A DNA stretch of 13,644 nt from an uncultured Solobacterium sp. (GTDB lineage Bacteria; Bacillota_I; Bacilli_A; Erysipelotrichales; Erysipelotrichaceae): the NCBI GenBank assembly GCA_905194705.1, contig CAJJTI010000043.1, positions 1-13,644 of the forward strand, given 5' to 3'. Position numbers and translations under genes: made by a program. Positions 6,079 through 13,512 of this stretch are shown in pieces; the stretch's first letter is position 1, and each line of letters starts with the position of its first letter. Under the pieces are notes generated by a model, which searched no databases, had not been told where the DNA came from, and worked only from the letters and a program-made list of their open reading frames with translations.

Positions 6079-7362
6079 ATGCAGGAAATAAAATGTCCAA
6101 ATTGTGGTCAAGTATTTAAAATCGATGAGTCAAATTATGATTCAATTGTTCGTCAAATTCGAAATCATGAATTTGATAAAGAAGTTAAAGAAAAACTTGA
6201 TGCGGCTATTTCTTTAGAAAAGAAAGATGCTGAATTACTGTTATCAGATAAGATGAATGAAAAAGATAAAATCATTGCTTCTTTAAGACAAGAAATTGAA
6301 GCATCAAAAAACAATGAAACACAAAAAATAGAAAATGCAATATCAAAGCAAAAAGATATTATTGCACAAAAAGAAATAGAGATTACGAAATTAAAAGGCG
6401 ATTTAAATCTCAAAGAAAATAGCTTGAATAAAGAAAAAGAACAGGCTCTTGCGGATAAAGATAAAGAAATTCTTCAATTGAATTCAAAGCTTGAAATGAA
6501 GAATCAGGAGTTTGAGATTAAAGAAAACGGCATACGTACAGAGTATGAAACTCTATTAAAACGAAAGCAGGAAGAAGTCGATTTTTACAAAGATTTTAAA
6601 GCAAAACAATCTACTAAAGCTATTGGTGAATCACTTGAAGTATATTGTTCAAACGAATTCAATAAAATACGTAATTTAGCATTTCCTTTAGCATATTTTG
6701 AAAAAGATAATACTGTTTCTAAAGAATCAGGTTCAAAAGGAGATTTTATATTTAGGGATTATGATACTGAAGGAACAGAATATGTATCAATTATGTTTGA
6801 AATGAAAAATGAAGCAGATTTAACAAGTACAAAACATAAAAATGAAGATTTCTTAAAAGAACTGGATAAAGATCGTAATGAGAAAAAATGTGAATATGCA
6901 GTACTTGTTTCGATGCTTGAAGCTGATAATGAACTATATAACAGTGGAATAGTAAATGTGTCACATAAGTATCCAAAAATGTATATTGTTCGTCCACAGT
7001 TTTTCTTGCCGATAATATCACTTATTAGAGATGGAGCATATTCTTCATTAAACTATAAAAAAGAACTGGCTCTTGTAAAATCTCAAGATTTGGATTTGGA
7101 ACATTTTGAAGATAATCTGGAGACATTTAAATCAGGATTCAGTGCAAACTATGAGCGTGCTAAAGCTAAATTTACAACAGCGATTGATGAAATTGATAAA
7201 TCTATTCAACATTTACAAAAGATTAAAGATGCATTGCAGTCTTCTGATAATCAACTACGATTGGCAAATAATAAAGTACAGGATTTAACGATAAAGAAGA
7301 TTACGAAAAATGCACCAAGTATAAAAGAAAAATTAGAAGAAATAAGAGAAAGTAAGGAATAA
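6079..7362 (+). CDS. DUF2130 coiled-coil protein with a PD-(D/E)xK-like C-terminal domain
   Basis: The 427-residue protein begins with a short zinc-ribbon-like CPNCG (residues 6-10), continues with a long Lys/Glu-rich coiled coil (about 28-175) and ends with a globular domain I recognise as DUF2130. In this domain GESLE (183-187), KGDF (D222) and FEMKNE (E241, K243) fall in the order of a PD-(D/E)xK nuclease core. The layout resembles RmuC, which also pairs a coiled coil with a nuclease-like domain, but no activity is established for the family as far as I know. A second helical stretch follows at about 345-425. Translation probably starts at 6079 with the weak site AAAGG 10 nt upstream; there are 28 nt after the add stop. 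An ATG at 6051 opens only a short out-of-frame reading. Its place between add and the dipeptidase gives no clear functional clue. Confidence 0.82.
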   Translation: MQEIKCPNCGQVFKIDESNYDSIVRQIRNHEFDKEVKEKLDAAISLEKKDAELLLSDKMNEKDKIIASLRQEIEASKNNETQKIENAISKQKDIIAQKEIEITKLKGDLNLKENSLNKEKEQALADKDKEILQLNSKLEMKNQEFEIKENGIRTEYETLLKRKQEEVDFYKDFKAKQSTKAIGESLEVYCSNEFNKIRNLAFPLAYFEKDNTVSKESGSKGDFIFRDYDTEGTEYVSIMFEMKNEADLTSTKHKNEDFLKELDKDRNEKKCEYAVLVSMLEADNELYNSGIVNVSHKYPKMYIVRPQFFLPIISLIRDGAYSSLNYKKELALVKSQDLDLEHFEDNLETFKSGFSANYERAKAKFTTAIDEIDKSIQHLQKIKDALQSSDNQLRLANNKVQDLTIKKITKNAPSIKEKLEEIRESKE

Positions 7363-7366
7363 GACA

Positions 7367-8806
7367 ATGGGATGTACAACTATATTAGTAGGAAAAAAAG
7401 CAAGCTATGATGGTTCAACCATGATTGCAAGAAACGATGATTCAAGTAATGGTAAATTTACAGCTAAAAAATTACAGGTAATTCATCCAGAAGATATGCC
7501 AAGAATTTATAAATCAGGTCTTTCAAAATTTGAAGTAGAATTGCCTGAAAATCCGCTTCAATATACAGCTATGCCTAATGCTGTAGAAGGAGATGGAATG
7601 TGGGCTGCAGCTGGCGTAAACAAAGAAAATATTGGTATGACAGCTACAGAAACAATTACTTCTAATGCCAGGGTCTTGGGTGCTGATCCTCTTGTTAAAG
7701 ATGGTTTTGGTGAAGAAGATATTGTTGTGATTACATTACCTTATATTCATAGTGCAAAAGAAGGAGTAAAAAGATTAGGCTTATTACTTGAACAATTTGG
7801 AACTTATGAATCTAACGGAATTGCCTTTTCAGATGTAGATAGTATCTGGTATATGGAAACAATAGGTGGTCATCATTGGATTGCTAGAAAAGTACCAGAT
7901 GACAGTTATGTAATGATGCCAAATCAATTTGGTATAGATGAATTTGATTTTGAAGATGCTTATTCTAATGAAAACGAATATATGTGTTCCAAAGATTTAA
8001 AGGAATTTATAGAAGAAAATCATTTGAATTTATCACAAGATGATCATTTTAATCCTCGTTATGCTTTTGGCTCTCATTCGGATTCAGATCATGTCTATAA
8101 CTCGCCACGTGCATGGTATATAGGAAGATATTTTAATCCTGCTACTTATGACTGGGATAATCCTCATGGAAAATATTCACCTGAGAGTGATGAATTACCT
8201 TGGTGTTTAGTGCCTGAAAAGAAAATTACACCAAGTGATGTTAAATATATTTTGTCTTCACATTATCAAGGTACACCATATGATCCATATGGAAAAAGCA
8301 CAGAAAGTAGTTTAAAAGGAAAATATAGAACAATTGGTATTAACCGTACTGACTTTGTGGCTTTAATTCAATTGAATGGTCATAAGATTAAAGAATGTCA
8401 GGCTATTGAGTGGATAGCTGAAGGATCAAATGTGTTCAATACAATGGTTCCATTATTTGCACATATGAATACAGCTCCAGAATATTTAGCCAATACAACA
8501 AAAGATGTATCTACGGATAATTTCTATTGGGCAAGTCGTTTGATTGGAGCTTTGGCAGATGCTTCATATGGTAATTCAATCACCGAGATTGACCGTTATC
8601 AGCTTGCGGTTGAAGCAAAGGGAAATGCAATAGTAAAAAAATATGAAAAATTAATTGAAGATGCACAAGATAAAGATGAAGCAATTCAATCAGCAAATGA
8701 AGAAATAGTAGAAATGCTAAAACAAGAAACAAATAAAGTATTAAATAAGGTACTTTATATAAGAAGTTTAGGAATGAAAAATGCCTTCAACAGAAGCGAT
8801 AATTGA
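7367..8806 (+). CDS. pepD: C69-family dipeptidase (PepD type)
   Basis: This N-terminal-nucleophile dipeptidase probably cleaves a broad range of dipeptides in the cytoplasm, matching the peptide importer at the left of the window. The start MGCTTILVGKKASYDGS is characteristic: Cys3 is the expected nucleophile exposed by removal of the preceding residues, and the following Gly-Ser and ARNDD are family hallmarks. The length (479 residues) fits PepD of lactic acid bacteria. No signal peptide or lipobox is seen; the early Cys is not preceded by a hydrophobic segment. GSHSDSDHVYNSPRAWYIGR and NRTDFVALIQLN are further recognisable stretches. AAGGAA lies 7 nt before the ATG and the gene begins 4 nt after the DUF2130 gene. 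The TGA stop overlaps the ribosome site of the next gene. Symbol assigned by family; the exact paralogue (pepDA or pepDB) cannot be decided. Confidence 0.9.
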   Translation: MGCTTILVGKKASYDGSTMIARNDDSSNGKFTAKKLQVIHPEDMPRIYKSGLSKFEVELPENPLQYTAMPNAVEGDGMWAAAGVNKENIGMTATETITSNARVLGADPLVKDGFGEEDIVVITLPYIHSAKEGVKRLGLLLEQFGTYESNGIAFSDVDSIWYMETIGGHHWIARKVPDDSYVMMPNQFGIDEFDFEDAYSNENEYMCSKDLKEFIEENHLNLSQDDHFNPRYAFGSHSDSDHVYNSPRAWYIGRYFNPATYDWDNPHGKYSPESDELPWCLVPEKKITPSDVKYILSSHYQGTPYDPYGKSTESSLKGKYRTIGINRTDFVALIQLNGHKIKECQAIEWIAEGSNVFNTMVPLFAHMNTAPEYLANTTKDVSTDNFYWASRLIGALADASYGNSITEIDRYQLAVEAKGNAIVKKYEKLIEDAQDKDEAIQSANEEIVEMLKQETNKVLNKVLYIRSLGMKNAFNRSDN

Positions 8807-8808
8807 GG
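8805..8808 (+). promoter_or_regulatory. Ribosome binding site deciding the TrpF-like gene start
   Basis: GAGG overlaps the TGA stop of the dipeptidase gene and lies 6 nt before the ATG at 8815. This supports that ATG over the in-frame TTG at 8803, which would place the site inside the coding sequence. Confidence 0.7.
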
Positions 8809-8814
8809 TTGAGT

Positions 8815-9492
8815 ATGAAATCACAGATTTATTCAATGCAGAGTATTGAGGATGCAAAGATTTGCTTAGAAGCAGGGGCTGATAGAATTGGTGTCCTTGC
8901 GTCAGAAAGATGTGGAGAATTTCCATGCGAAGTTAAAGAAAAGGATGCTTATGAAATCTTTAGATTACTTGATGGTAAATGTACAAGTATTTTAATCAGT
9001 GTTGGTCGTAATGAAGAAGAAATATTTCATCAATTAGAGTATTTAAGACCTAATGTATTACATCTTTGTGCAAACTATACAGGTAGTTCAAGTTTTAGAG
9101 AACATATGAGAGAAAAATTTCCAGATATTGAATTAATGGAAGCAGTAGGTATTACAACAAGAGAAGAATCAATAAAAGAAGCGTTAAGAGTCGCTGAATA
9201 TGCAGATTATCTTCTTTTAGACAGCGTTAGTGCTACTGTTAAAGGAATTGGAGCAGCTGGCGTTACACATGATTGGTCCATTGATAAAGAAATCATCGAT
9301 TTAGTATCTATCCCTGTTATCGTTGCAGGAGGACTTGGCCCAGAAAATGTCAAAGAAGCGATGGATGAATTACATCCTTGGGGTGTAGATTCGCTAACCA
9401 AAACAAGTATTTTAAAGGATGGAAAAATCGTTGCAAAAGATAAAGAAAAAGTAAATGAATTTTGTCGTATTGTTAAGGAAGAAGCACTATGA
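8815..9492 (+). CDS. TrpF-like (phosphoribosylanthranilate isomerase-related) TIM-barrel protein lacking the catalytic Cys
   Basis: The 225-residue protein looks like a (beta/alpha)8 barrel related to phosphoribosylanthranilate isomerase. Matching regions are IEDAKICLEAGADRIGV after strand 1, YLLLDS with Asp 136 where TrpF has its general acid, GVTHDWS after a Gly-rich turn (144-155), and VAGGLGPENV (170-179) plus GVDSLTKT, which form the phosphate-binding end. The start of strand 1, normally KICG with the catalytic Cys, reads QIYS (residues 4-7), so the Cys is Tyr. There are no other trp genes nearby. I therefore infer it is not the tryptophan enzyme but a relative acting on another phosphorylated compound. 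It overlaps the kinase gene by 4 nt (ATGA), which suggests their products work together. CutC-like barrels are another possible assignment but the GGLGPENV region favours the TrpF group. Confidence 0.72.
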   Translation: MKSQIYSMQSIEDAKICLEAGADRIGVLASERCGEFPCEVKEKDAYEIFRLLDGKCTSILISVGRNEEEIFHQLEYLRPNVLHLCANYTGSSSFREHMREKFPDIELMEAVGITTREESIKEALRVAEYADYLLLDSVSATVKGIGAAGVTHDWSIDKEIIDLVSIPVIVAGGLGPENVKEAMDELHPWGVDSLTKTSILKDGKIVAKDKEKVNEFCRIVKEEAL

Positions 9493-10421
9493 AAATTTTG
9501 TGCATTGGTGATTTAAACGCTGATTTATTACTTCCTTATGGAGAAGCGAAAAGAAAAGTACAAAATAAGAATATTGATCAATCCAAACCAAGTGAAGTGG
9601 CTTTTCAAGGTGGAGGTTCTGTGGCCAATACCGCGAGAATATTAGGAAAGCTTGAACAAAATCCATATTTTGTGACGGATTTATGCGATGACAGTATTGG
9701 TTCTTTTTTGAAAGAAGAAATGGAACAAATGGGCGTAGACATGTCTTTATCTGTTTTAGGAAATAATAAGGCAATAGTATGTATTGCAGTTGTTGAAGAA
9801 GATGGCGATAGAATTATATTTCCTTGGTTGCCACCACAAGCAACATTACCTAGATTTTCTAAACATAGTTTTGAAAAAATACCCATGGATGACTATCTTA
9901 TTTTTACTGGTGGAATGGTATTGAATAATGATACTGAAACAATGCAGGAAATATATAACTTTATTAAGACATTAAAAGATAATACTCATTCAAAGTTTAT
10001 GTTTGACTTGAATATGCGTAAAGAAACATATGGTTTGAGTGATGAAAGAAAACATTATTATCATCTTTATACTAGTCTTGCAGATATTATTGTTGGTTCG
10101 GGAGAAGAGGAATTTTTACCTTTAACAGAAAAGAATACAATGTCTGAAGCTTTGCATTTCTTTGATGAAAATAAAGTGATTATTGCAAGAAATGGTTCTA
10201 AACCAGTTAGTGTATTAACTTCTGGAAAAGAATTTACAATAGAATGTGAAAAAGTTAAGCCAATTCACACCATTGGTGCTGGTGATACATTTAATGGTGT
10301 ATTTATTTATGCTTATTTAAATGGCTGTTCTATTGAAGAATGTGTTCGTAAAGCAAATTATGGTGCTGGATACATGATATCTCATAGAGGGTATTTACTT
10401 TTACCGGATGATATAAAATAA
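9489..10421 (+). CDS. PfkB-family (ribokinase-like) carbohydrate kinase
   Basis: This 310-residue kinase transfers the ATP gamma-phosphate to a sugar or nucleoside-like alcohol. The first PfkB signature appears as GGGSVANTARILGKL (41-55), and the second as HTIGAGDTFNGVF (260-272), where D266 is the expected catalytic base and GAGD forms the anion hole. FDLNMR (about 172-177) is at the usual inter-domain position. The substrate cannot be read from the sequence; ribokinase, fructokinase, fructosamine kinase and nucleoside kinase all use this fold. The ATG overlaps the previous stop as ATGA with GGAAG upstream. The stop shares its last base with an ATG in the next gene's leader. Position between a TrpF-like barrel and a glycosidase suggests it phosphorylates a sugar released by the latter. 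Confidence 0.9.
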   Translation: MKILCIGDLNADLLLPYGEAKRKVQNKNIDQSKPSEVAFQGGGSVANTARILGKLEQNPYFVTDLCDDSIGSFLKEEMEQMGVDMSLSVLGNNKAIVCIAVVEEDGDRIIFPWLPPQATLPRFSKHSFEKIPMDDYLIFTGGMVLNNDTETMQEIYNFIKTLKDNTHSKFMFDLNMRKETYGLSDERKHYYHLYTSLADIIVGSGEEEFLPLTEKNTMSEALHFFDENKVIIARNGSKPVSVLTSGKEFTIECEKVKPIHTIGAGDTFNGVFIYAYLNGCSIEECVRKANYGAGYMISHRGYLLLPDDIK

Positions 10422-10422
10422 T

Positions 10423-10426
10423 GGAG
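10423..10426 (+). promoter_or_regulatory. Ribosome binding site deciding the glycosidase start
   Basis: GGAG lies 6 nt before the ATG at 10433. The in-frame ATG at 10421 would contain this site and has no comparable site of its own at proper spacing, so 10433 is preferred. Confidence 0.65.
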
Positions 10427-10432
10427 ATATTT

Positions 10433-12163
10433 ATGGGTATTCTGGATAATTTTGATATTCCTTTTTCAACATATGGTTCTTATCTTTCTTTTCACTATTA
10501 TGATGAAACATATATGAATGCACCAGATATCGGTAATTTTCCAGTGCCAAAACCATATCAAAAAGGATTCACATTAAGGACGAATCGATATGCGGTAATG
10601 GATTCATTTATATGCTGCTTTATTCCGTGTGATGAAAATGGAGAATGTGAATATAAACTTGAAAGAAATTATGTAGAAACGAAATTGATTACGAAAAAGG
10701 GAAATATCTCATTCTGTTTTGCAAATGAAGATACTTTTCTTATTCAAACAGATCCAGGACTTTCTTTAAAAATTGATTTTACGGCTCATAATAAGCTTTT
10801 TCAACATGGTTATGAACTTCCTGATGGTCGATTTATTGTGGAGTGTTTTAAAAATGACTGTCGTTTTCTCATTGATATTCAAAATGGTAAAGGATCATTA
10901 GTACAGAATTGGCATACAGATCATACTGATTCATTAGTTTTACAAGTTGAAGGAAAAGAAGGAATTCTACTTAGTGTACATGAAACAGTTACGGATTTTT
11001 CACTTACACAAGTTAAGTATGATTATGATGAAGAATTAAATGAAGCAAAGCTAAAATTTAATCAAATGATTAACAGCTATTCAATAGATGTAACTAACGA
11101 AGTAGATTTAGCAGCTGTATATTTGAATTATTCTTGCACTGTAAAACCTGAAGGAAATCTTAAGAGATATGCAATGTTAATGTCAAAGAATTTCATGAAC
11201 AGGGTATGGAGCTGGGATCATGCGTTTAATGCCTGGGCTTTAAGCTATAAAGATCCAGTTAAAGCATGGGATCAGTTCATGATTATGTTTGATTACCAAC
11301 TGTCTAATGGCAGAATACCAGACGATGTCAGCGACTCTGAAATTAATTATGTATATTGTAAGCCGCCAGTACATGGATGGATTCTTTCAAAAATACGTAA
11401 GCATATGGAATTATCAAAAGAACAACTTGTAGAAGCATATGACAAATTATCTAAGTGGACAAAGTGGTGGTTAACGTGTCGTGATATGAATCATGATGGA
11501 ATTTATGAATATACGCATGGTAATGATTCAGGTTGGGATAATGCATCAGCGTTTGATTTACTTCCACCAGTAGATAGCCCTGACTTACAGGCACTATTAG
11601 TACTGCAGATGAGAGAGTGAGCAAATCTAGCAAAAGAATTAGGTAAGTTAAGTGAAGAAACCAAATGGAAAGAAAAAGCAACACAATTAAAAGACAAGGC
11701 TTTACAAGAGCTAATTGTGAACGATAGACCGGTTTCTAGAAGAACATTTTCTAAAGAAGTAATTGAAAAAGGATGTCTGCTGCCATATTACATACTTTTA
11801 TTTGGTGAAGAAATTGATATGAATTTAAGAGAAACAATGATTCAAGATTTAGAAGATCATTTTTTGACAGAACATGGACTTGCAACAGAAATGCTATCAT
11901 CCATAAAATATGAAGAAGACGGATATTTTAGAGGACCAATCTGGGCCTCTTGTACGATGATTATGCTTGAAGCGTTAGAAAGATGTCATCATGATGAACT
12001 TGTAAAGAAAATAGCGGAATCTTTTTTGGATATGGTCAGTAAAAATGGTTTTGCAGAAAATTTCAATGCATTAACAGGTAAAGCACTAAGAGACAGAGCA
12101 TACAGTTGGACATCAAGTATTTATCTCGTTATCAAAAATGAGTATTCTTGTAAAAATGCATAA
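10433..12163 (+). pseudogene. GH63/trehalase-like (alpha,alpha)6 glycosidase interrupted by an in-frame TGA
   Basis: One reading frame runs through 577 codons with a single internal TGA at 11618-11620 (codon 396). No frameshift is needed: sequence on both sides is in the same phase and reads as one protein, with LQALLVLQMRE before and ANLAKELGKL after the stop. The first half has a beta-rich N-terminal domain (about 1-215), then the toroid start with VWSWDHAFNAWAL and NGRIPDD, then NHDGIYEYTHGNDSGWDN, whose Asp in DSGWD (about 365) is the expected general acid. The second half has RGPIWASCTMIMLEA and GFAENFNALTG, whose Glu (codon 542) is the likely general base. A product ending at the TGA would lack that Glu and the last helices. 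No good internal start follows; a GTG at 11717 lacks a clear ribosome site. Either the gene is inactivated, the stop is read through, or it is a sequencing error. Substrate probably an alpha-glucoside or related glycoside. Confidence 0.85.
11618..11620 (+). other. In-frame TGA interrupting the glycosidase gene
   Basis: The context is ATG AGA GAG TGA GCA AAT. The family usually has a hydrophobic helix residue here, such as Leu; TTA, a common Leu codon in this window, would become TGA by one base change, as would TGG. TGA is used as a genuine stop by several neighbouring genes, so recoding to Trp genome-wide is unlikely. Confidence 0.85.
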
Positions 12164-12176
12164 AGCAAAATCTCTA

Positions 12177-12205
12177 TTGAATTCATATATCAATTTCAAT
12201 ATAAT
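12177..12205 (+). promoter_or_regulatory. Strong sigma-A-type promoter for the CPBP / C_GCAxxG gene pair
   Basis: The -35 element is TTGAAT (12177-12182) and the -10 is a consensus TATAAT (12200-12205), with the optimal 17-nt spacer. The transcript should start near 12212, leaving a leader of about 27 nt that contains GGGGG (12228-12232) 6 nt before the ATG. An inverted repeat TTGAATT / AATTCAA (12177-12183 and 12203-12209) covers both promoter elements and may be an operator. Confidence 0.78.
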
Positions 12206-12238
12206 TCAATCTGTATGTCTAAATAATGGGGGATTAAT

Positions 12239-13111
12239 ATGGATAGAGAACAAATGGCGATTCGAAACAAATTAATTACATTTTTGGTAGTTTCATTTGT
12301 ATTTGGATGGGCATTACAATTTTTAGCATTTTCATTTGCAGCAAAAGAACAGGAAGAATTAAGTGAAGTAATTGTTATTATTAGTTCATTTGCACCTCTT
12401 CTTGGTGTAATTTTGGCACAACATTTTCACATGGAAACAAAATCATGTGGAATCCGCTGGTCTTTACCAGAAGGTAAAGATACAAAATATGTTGTATTAG
12501 CATGGGTATTACCATTAGTATTAGCTTTCTTAGGTGCAGCTTTATATTTTGTGATTTTCCCGGGTAATTACGATCCACAATTTCACTATCTTCATACAGA
12601 AACTGGAGCTATCAAAATTTCAGCATTTATTCAAGTAATACTGATTGGACCATTAATTTCAGCAATTGAAGGTATTGGTGGTGAAATTGGCTGGCACTCT
12701 TATTTCATTCCTTTATTAGAAAAGAAACAAGGGGTATATAAAGCAATGATTATTTGTGGTGTTGTATGGGGTATTTGGTATGCACCATTAATTATTCATG
12801 GACATGATTTTGGTGTTGGATATGCTGGTGCTCCATGGACTGGAATATTAACATTATGTGTATATTTCACATTGTTAAGTATGTTCTTTACATGGCTTCA
12901 TATGAAAACAGAAACAATTTATGTGCCAGGGCTGGCTCATGGTACATTTGCAACAGTAGAACAATTTGCTCTACAATTCACAATGCATTATCCAAAAGGA
13001 CACATTTTAGGACCATCTTTACCAGGAGTTGTTTCAATGATTCCTTTATTTATCTTTATTATCTATTTATGCAAAAAAGAAGCTTTTAAAGAAGAGGAAA
13101 TTGAAGAATGA
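12239..13111 (+). CDS. CPBP-fold (Abi/Rce1-like) membrane protein with degenerate catalytic motifs
   Basis: The 290-residue protein has about eight membrane segments and clear CPBP architecture. Where the family has EExxxR (often GEEIGWRGYL), this one reads GGEIGWHSYF (G148, E149, H153). The second motif, usually WGxWHxPL, reads WGIWYAPL with Tyr 181 for His. The third, usually HxxxN, reads HGTFA (H234, A238). Thus only one motif 1 Glu and the motif 3 His remain of the usual active-site set. I infer a non-proteolytic or altered function. GGGGG lies 6 nt before the ATG, and a strong promoter precedes it. The TGA overlaps the ATG of the next gene (ATGA, 13108-13111), so the two are coupled. It is only distantly like the other CPBP protein at 1464-2381, so a local duplication is not suggested. 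CPBP proteins are linked in the literature to bacteriocin self-immunity and prenyl-protein-like processing; neither is shown here. Confidence 0.85.
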   Translation: MDREQMAIRNKLITFLVVSFVFGWALQFLAFSFAAKEQEELSEVIVIISSFAPLLGVILAQHFHMETKSCGIRWSLPEGKDTKYVVLAWVLPLVLAFLGAALYFVIFPGNYDPQFHYLHTETGAIKISAFIQVILIGPLISAIEGIGGEIGWHSYFIPLLEKKQGVYKAMIICGVVWGIWYAPLIIHGHDFGVGYAGAPWTGILTLCVYFTLLSMFFTWLHMKTETIYVPGLAHGTFATVEQFALQFTMHYPKGHILGPSLPGVVSMIPLFIFIIYLCKKEAFKEEEIEE

Positions 13112-13512
13112 GTGTCTATCTAAACTATGCAGTTGAACTAAGAAAAGACTTAGATGTGCATCATAATTGTGCAGAAACTGTAGTATTAGCTTTTAAAGAT
13201 GTTACAGGTATTTCCGAAGATATCATTACGCGTATTACTTCCAATTTTGGAAAAGGCATGAAAATGGGTTCCACATGCGGATGTCTTACAGGCTGTTTTA
13301 TGGTTCTTGGGTTACTTGGAATTGATGATCAGCAGACAATCAGTCAATTTGTTTTAGATTTCAAGAGAAACCATGATGGCGCTGTAAACTGTGGTGAATT
13401 ACTTCGCCAGAGTCATGCCCTTGGTATTGAACGTAAAGCACATTGCGATAAGCTTGTTTTTGAAACTGTAGAATACCTGGAAAAATTCTTAAGAGAAAGA
13501 GGATTAATTTAG
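13108..13512 (+). CDS. C_GCAxxG_C_C family cysteine-rich protein
   Basis: The 134-residue soluble protein matches the C_GCAxxG_C_C family, named for its spaced cysteines. An early NCAE (C21) sits in a helix; NFGKGMKMGSTCGCLTGCF (about 46-64) is the signature turn with C57; NCGEL (C95) and HCDKL (C113) follow. Family members are small helical proteins thought to be redox-active or to bind a metal centre, often next to transporters or reductases, but their biochemical role is not settled. This copy has extra cysteines, C59 and C63, within the signature, where Ala is frequent. It has no signal peptide or membrane segment. It is translationally coupled to the upstream CPBP membrane protein, which suggests a joint function at the membrane. 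No terminator follows directly; the large inverted repeat begins 34 nt later. Confidence 0.85.
   Translation: MSVYLNYAVELRKDLDVHHNCAETVVLAFKDVTGISEDIITRITSNFGKGMKMGSTCGCLTGCFMVLGLLGIDDQQTISQFVLDFKRNHDGAVNCGELLRQSHALGIERKAHCDKLVFETVEYLEKFLRERGLI

Noticed and set aside
8803..8814. TTG at 8803 as the start of the TrpF-like gene
   Set aside because: The GAGG ribosome site at 8805-8808 lies after this TTG and is ideally spaced for the ATG at 8815.
11618..11620. UGA recoded as tryptophan or selenocysteine
   Set aside because: TGA ends several genes at ATGA overlaps or next to ribosome sites, and TGG is used freely for Trp; no obvious selenocysteine hairpin follows the TGA. A point mutation or sequencing error is simpler.
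11717..12163. Independent gene for the second glycosidase fragment starting at GTG 11717
   Set aside because: The frame is continuous with the first half back to the TGA, homology-like sequence begins right after the TGA, and there is no clear ribosome site before the GTG.
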